The position numbers and the translations under genes were made by a program. From Trueperaceae bacterium (lineage in GTDB: Bacteria > Deinococcota > Deinococci > Deinococcales > Trueperaceae): a stretch of DNA of 32,846 nt. The first letter of the stretch is position 1. Every line of letters begins with the position of its first letter. Of the stretch, positions 30,854 through 32,846 are shown in pieces. Where the stretch lies: NCBI GenBank assembly GCA_020354625.1, contig CP070651.1:3616006-3648851 (forward strand). Reading direction: 5' to 3'. The notes under the pieces were generated by a model. That model was not told the origin of the DNA, made no database searches, and saw nothing but the letters and a program-made list of their open reading frames with translations.

Positions 30854-31525
30854 CTAGAAGGGGCGGTAGAACCAGTGGAGTTCCTCGGATAGGGTTCGGG
30901 TTTCGCTTCGAACGATCATGTAGTCCGAGAGGTCGGTGGCCGGTTCGAGAGCTGCCACCTCCTCGACGACGGTGTTCCATCCCTCTTTCAACTCGAGCTC
31001 GTATACCTGTTCGCCCCAGGCATAGCTGCAGGTGCCGGTGACGGTCACTTCCTTATTGACGCAGAAGCGGTTGACGGTGAAGTCGCCGAGACGGGGCACC
31101 GTATTGTGTGGATGGGAGGCTTGGTAGATCGTGCCGAGCGTCGCCGCGTAGAAAGGCTCTAACTCGCCTTCAGGCAACACGCGAAGATCAAAGACCGCGA
31201 AGATGGTAGCGTCATCGTTCGAGACTTTTAGGGTTTCGCAACCGAGGCTGGTGAAGAACTCAAGAATAGGCATGACACCTTCCGATGGCGTGGCCTCGCC
31301 TGTAACGAGTTCGAACTCGAAGCTACCATCGGTGGCGAGATGCCCTTGACCTAACGTGACCGGGAACCAAATGGGGCTCTGTCTCGTTTCTGCCACAAGC
31401 ATCGCTGCTTCACCGCTATAGTCCTCAACGATCCCGCTAAAGGAGCCGTGTTGGGCCCATGCGAGGGAGAGGAGTAATCCTGTCAGGGTGATGGCTAGGC
31501 ACGAGCGGATTACAGTTGCCGACAT
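30854..31525 (-). CDS. Secreted protein of unknown function
   Basis: A 223-aa protein with a clear Sec signal peptide (MSATVIRSCLAITLTGLLLSLAWAQ, cleavage likely after AWA). The mature part is beta-rich, with blocks such as GSFEFELVTGEATPSEGVMPILEFF and FTVNRFCVNKEVTVTGTCSY. Three cysteines may form disulfides. I do not recognise a family, although small deinococcal exported proteins with this look are common. GGAGG lies 6 nt before the ATG. It converges on pilT, and no partner gene is evident. Confidence 0.78.
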   Translation of the reverse strand: MSATVIRSCLAITLTGLLLSLAWAQHGSFSGIVEDYSGEAAMLVAETRQSPIWFPVTLGQGHLATDGSFEFELVTGEATPSEGVMPILEFFTSLGCETLKVSNDDATIFAVFDLRVLPEGELEPFYAATLGTIYQASHPHNTVPRLGDFTVNRFCVNKEVTVTGTCSYAWGEQVYELELKEGWNTVVEEVAALEPATDLSDYMIVRSETRTLSEELHWFYRPF

Positions 31526-31905
31526 CCTACACCTCCAATCACTCTTTCGATTAGGGTCCGGAACCGGGGCGAATAATGAGTTAATGGAGTATTTGATGGG
31601 ATGGGAAGTAGGCGTTTCAATGAACGGTCAAGGGTTCCGAACACCTATACATCACGTAGACCACAGCAGGTAGATCCTAGAGGCGAAACGCTAACATGGC
31701 GCTATATCGCCTCCCTACAAGCTAAGTCTTCCGTCCTTGGGCTCGCTTTGACAAGAGTCAAAAGTCCCACTCTTCTGATGTGTCGATGCGTTGTGATGGT
31801 CTGACCAGCAGTTTGTGCTCCCACGCCTGCAGAAACGGTGGTCGTAGCCGGCGCCAGGCTCGCTTTCGACCGCCGCACGTGCCACGATCTGTCCAAACTT
31901 TGGTG

Positions 31906-32106
31906 TCATGGTGATCTCTTTTGGGAGCGACCTGGGAATTGACCGGTCTCGCTTACAGGTGGTACGGCAGGGGGCGTCATCCAGCCGGACTCAACTTTGG
32001 CGATTGTCTGATCTATTCGACGGCTAAACTCGCCCAGCGACCACTCCTTTGCTAGGGCAACGGCTTCAAACAGACGGATCTCGAGTTGGTTTTACCTTAG
32101 CCTCCC
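31906..32106 (-). pseudogene. Remnant of a small gene lacking a start codon
   Basis: On the minus strand GGGAGG (32106-32101) is followed after 6 nt by TAA where a start codon would be expected. A protein-like frame then reads [20 protein letters not shown] and [17 protein letters not shown] to a TGA at 31908-31906. That stop overlaps an ATG (ATGA) opening a second, less protein-like frame to 31715. This arrangement suggests a small gene that lost its start codon. No family was identified. Confidence 0.3.
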
Positions 32107-32227
32107 TTTTCCTGGTGCCGGCGTGGCAATCCTCTATGTCAGTGTTTGAACCACAGGTGCAGCCCGTCTTCTCGTAGCGGGTAGCCCCGAAGTAAGAACG
32201 CTGTTGGAGACGTGCATGTAAGAGTTC

Positions 32228-32236
32228 TGTTATATG
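32228..32236 (+). promoter_or_regulatory. Candidate extended -10 promoter of the Ig-like lipoprotein gene
   Basis: TGtTATATG is an extended -10-like element 22 nt upstream of the ATG at 32258. Transcription would start around 32243, inside the loop of the hairpin that follows, leaving a leader of only about 15 nt. No clear -35 box is seen. Confidence 0.35.
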
Positions 32237-32259
32237 TCTGTGTCTAGCATCACAGACAT
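32234..32259 (+). other. Perfect 9-bp stem-loop ending in the start codon
   Basis: ATGTCTGTG (32234-32242) pairs with CACAGACAT (32251-32259) around an 8-nt loop. The last two bases of the 3' arm are the first two bases of the lipoprotein ATG. It may be a dyad operator or an RNA hairpin that covers the start. Confidence 0.6.
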
Positions 32260-32846
32260 GAGACGCGTTGTAACTCTACGACCACAGATCCGATCTCAAC
32301 TCTTGCGCTTATCAGCCCTGGTTGGATGGCTTCTATTTACCGTTGTACTGCTTTCTGCCTGTGGCAGTCAGACGGCGACGGTGCCGCTGCCGTTCGTAGT
32401 GGCGATCGAGCCTCAGATGGACGCTACCGACGTGCCTGTCGACACGGTGATATCGGTAACGTTCGGCTCGGAAGTGTTTCAAGACACTCCTGACACCATC
32501 ACCCTGATGGTCGGTGAGCTGGTCGCTTCCGGTGTGATATCCTACGACGCCGAGACGAAAACCGCGACCTTCACACCAGATGCCCTTTTGGAGTACGACA
32601 TGCAGTACTCCGTCAGTTTGGCTGATGGCATTAGTCTCGATGCAGGTCTCATGCCGGCGAGCACACATACCTGGAGCTTCACTACCGAGTCACCTCCAGA
32701 GGCAGATCCCACGGATCCGACCGACCCCACGGATCCGACCGACCCCACGGATCCGACCGACCCCACGGATCCGACCGACCCCACGGATCCGACCGACCCC
32801 ACGGATCCGACCGACCCCACGGATCCGACCGACCCCACGGATCCGA
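32258..32846 (+). CDS. Ig-like (SbsA/Big_5) domain lipoprotein with Asp-Pro-Thr repeat, 3' end outside the window
   Basis: The first 196 codons of a gene that has no stop before the window ends. The N-terminus MRRVVTLRPQIRSQ is followed by a hydrophobic segment and the lipobox LLSAC (Cys near residue 37), so it is a surface lipoprotein. Residues about 48-145 form an SbsA-type Ig-like domain: IEPQMDATDVPVDTVISVTF, TITLMVGELVASGVISYD, TATFTPDALLEYDMQYSVSL, and WSFTTE. From about residue 150 the protein is a run of DPT tripeptides, a probable extended stalk leading to a further domain beyond the window. The ATG lies in a hairpin and has no ribosome-binding site. Confidence 0.82.
   Translation, partial: MRRVVTLRPQIRSQLLRLSALVGWLLFTVVLLSACGSQTATVPLPFVVAIEPQMDATDVPVDTVISVTFGSEVFQDTPDTITLMVGELVASGVISYDAETKTATFTPDALLEYDMQYSVSLADGISLDAGLMPASTHTWSFTTESPPEADPTDPTDPTDPTDPTDPTDPTDPTDPTDPTDPTDPTDPTDPTDPTDP
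32705..32846 (+). repeat. 18-bp tandem repeat encoding DPTDPT
   Basis: Almost eight nearly identical copies of GACCCCACGGATCCGACC run to the window edge; only the first differs, at one base. The unit length keeps the frame and codes for Asp-Pro-Thr twice. Near-identity at the DNA level shows recent expansion or homogenisation, so the copy number is likely variable and may be misassembled. Confidence 0.95.

Larger units (their letters stand above)
31526..32257. other. Gene-poor 0.7-kb stretch with probable gene remnants
   Basis: No intact gene is convincing here. On the minus strand, two short overlapping frames (32091-31906 and 31909-31715) look like the remains of a small operon. A small hairpin (TTTGAC/GTCAAA, 31747-31762) and, near the right end, a promoter-like TGtTATATG and a 9-bp stem are present. 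The base composition is less GC-rich than the flanks. No transposase or RNA gene was recognised. Confidence 0.5.

Noticed and set aside
32542-32838. Minus-strand frame with a (Gly-Ser-Val) repeat
   Set aside because: It is the reverse reading of the DPT repeat of the lipoprotein gene, which has a signal peptide and Ig-like domain on the plus strand.

Overview
The window is about 32.8 kb of moderately GC-rich bacterial DNA. It carries some 21 intact or near-intact genes and several broken ones. The gene mix suggests a member of Deinococcota, perhaps Trueperales-like: a giant BTAD/SARP-type ATPase regulator, GluQ-RS, a PilT ATPase, lipoprotein hydrolases, frequent GTG/TTG starts, and heptameric GTGATGR-type short repeats. 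This placement rests on recalled gene-family distribution, not on a search; Chloroflexota is an alternative.

Layout. 1-3066: the tail and second gene of a dipeptide-type ABC permease pair, then gluQ overlapping a tandem-GNAT gene. 3067-7300: an intergenic block of heptamer repeats, a 986-aa BTAD-AAA-TPR regulator, and an astacin-like lipoprotein protease. 7387-11928: a rhodanese, a sulfatase, a divergent MGDG-synthase-like glycosyltransferase, and an arylsulfotransferase-like protein. 12011-15300: a Calx-beta/GH3 beta-glucosidase lipoprotein, a decayed 150-bp copy of the arylsulfotransferase gene, and a Phd/VapC toxin-antitoxin pair. 15543-16029: a frameshifted small gene.

16460-26479 is the most interesting part. 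Seven co-directional, mostly overlapping genes form one apparent operon: class I HMG-CoA reductase, a UbiA prenyltransferase, a PEP-synthase-like phosphotransferase, a BtaA-like DUF3419 aminocarboxypropyl transferase, a membrane protein that looks like a prenol kinase fused to a DUF92 (VTE6-like) domain, a GNAT-like acyltransferase, and an OleC-like AMP-forming acyl ligase. Together they suggest a pathway that makes or salvages an isoprenoid precursor, attaches a prenyl group, and decorates a membrane lipid or meroterpenoid. I know of no described product for this set. About 270 bp upstream of the first gene lie three TGTTCA hexamers spaced exactly 11 bp apart, the geometry used by SARP regulators.

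26559-32846: a GH4 glycosidase and a divergent MFS transporter gene broken by one in-frame TAG, then a PilT ATPase, a secreted unknown protein, a 0.7-kb stretch with gene remnants, and the 5' part of an Ig-like-domain lipoprotein whose coding sequence runs into an 18-bp Asp-Pro-Thr repeat and off the end of the window.

Non-canonical starts are recurrent. VapC appears to use CTG (the catalytic Asp is lost otherwise), the glycosyltransferase may use ATT, and the antitoxin uses TTG.
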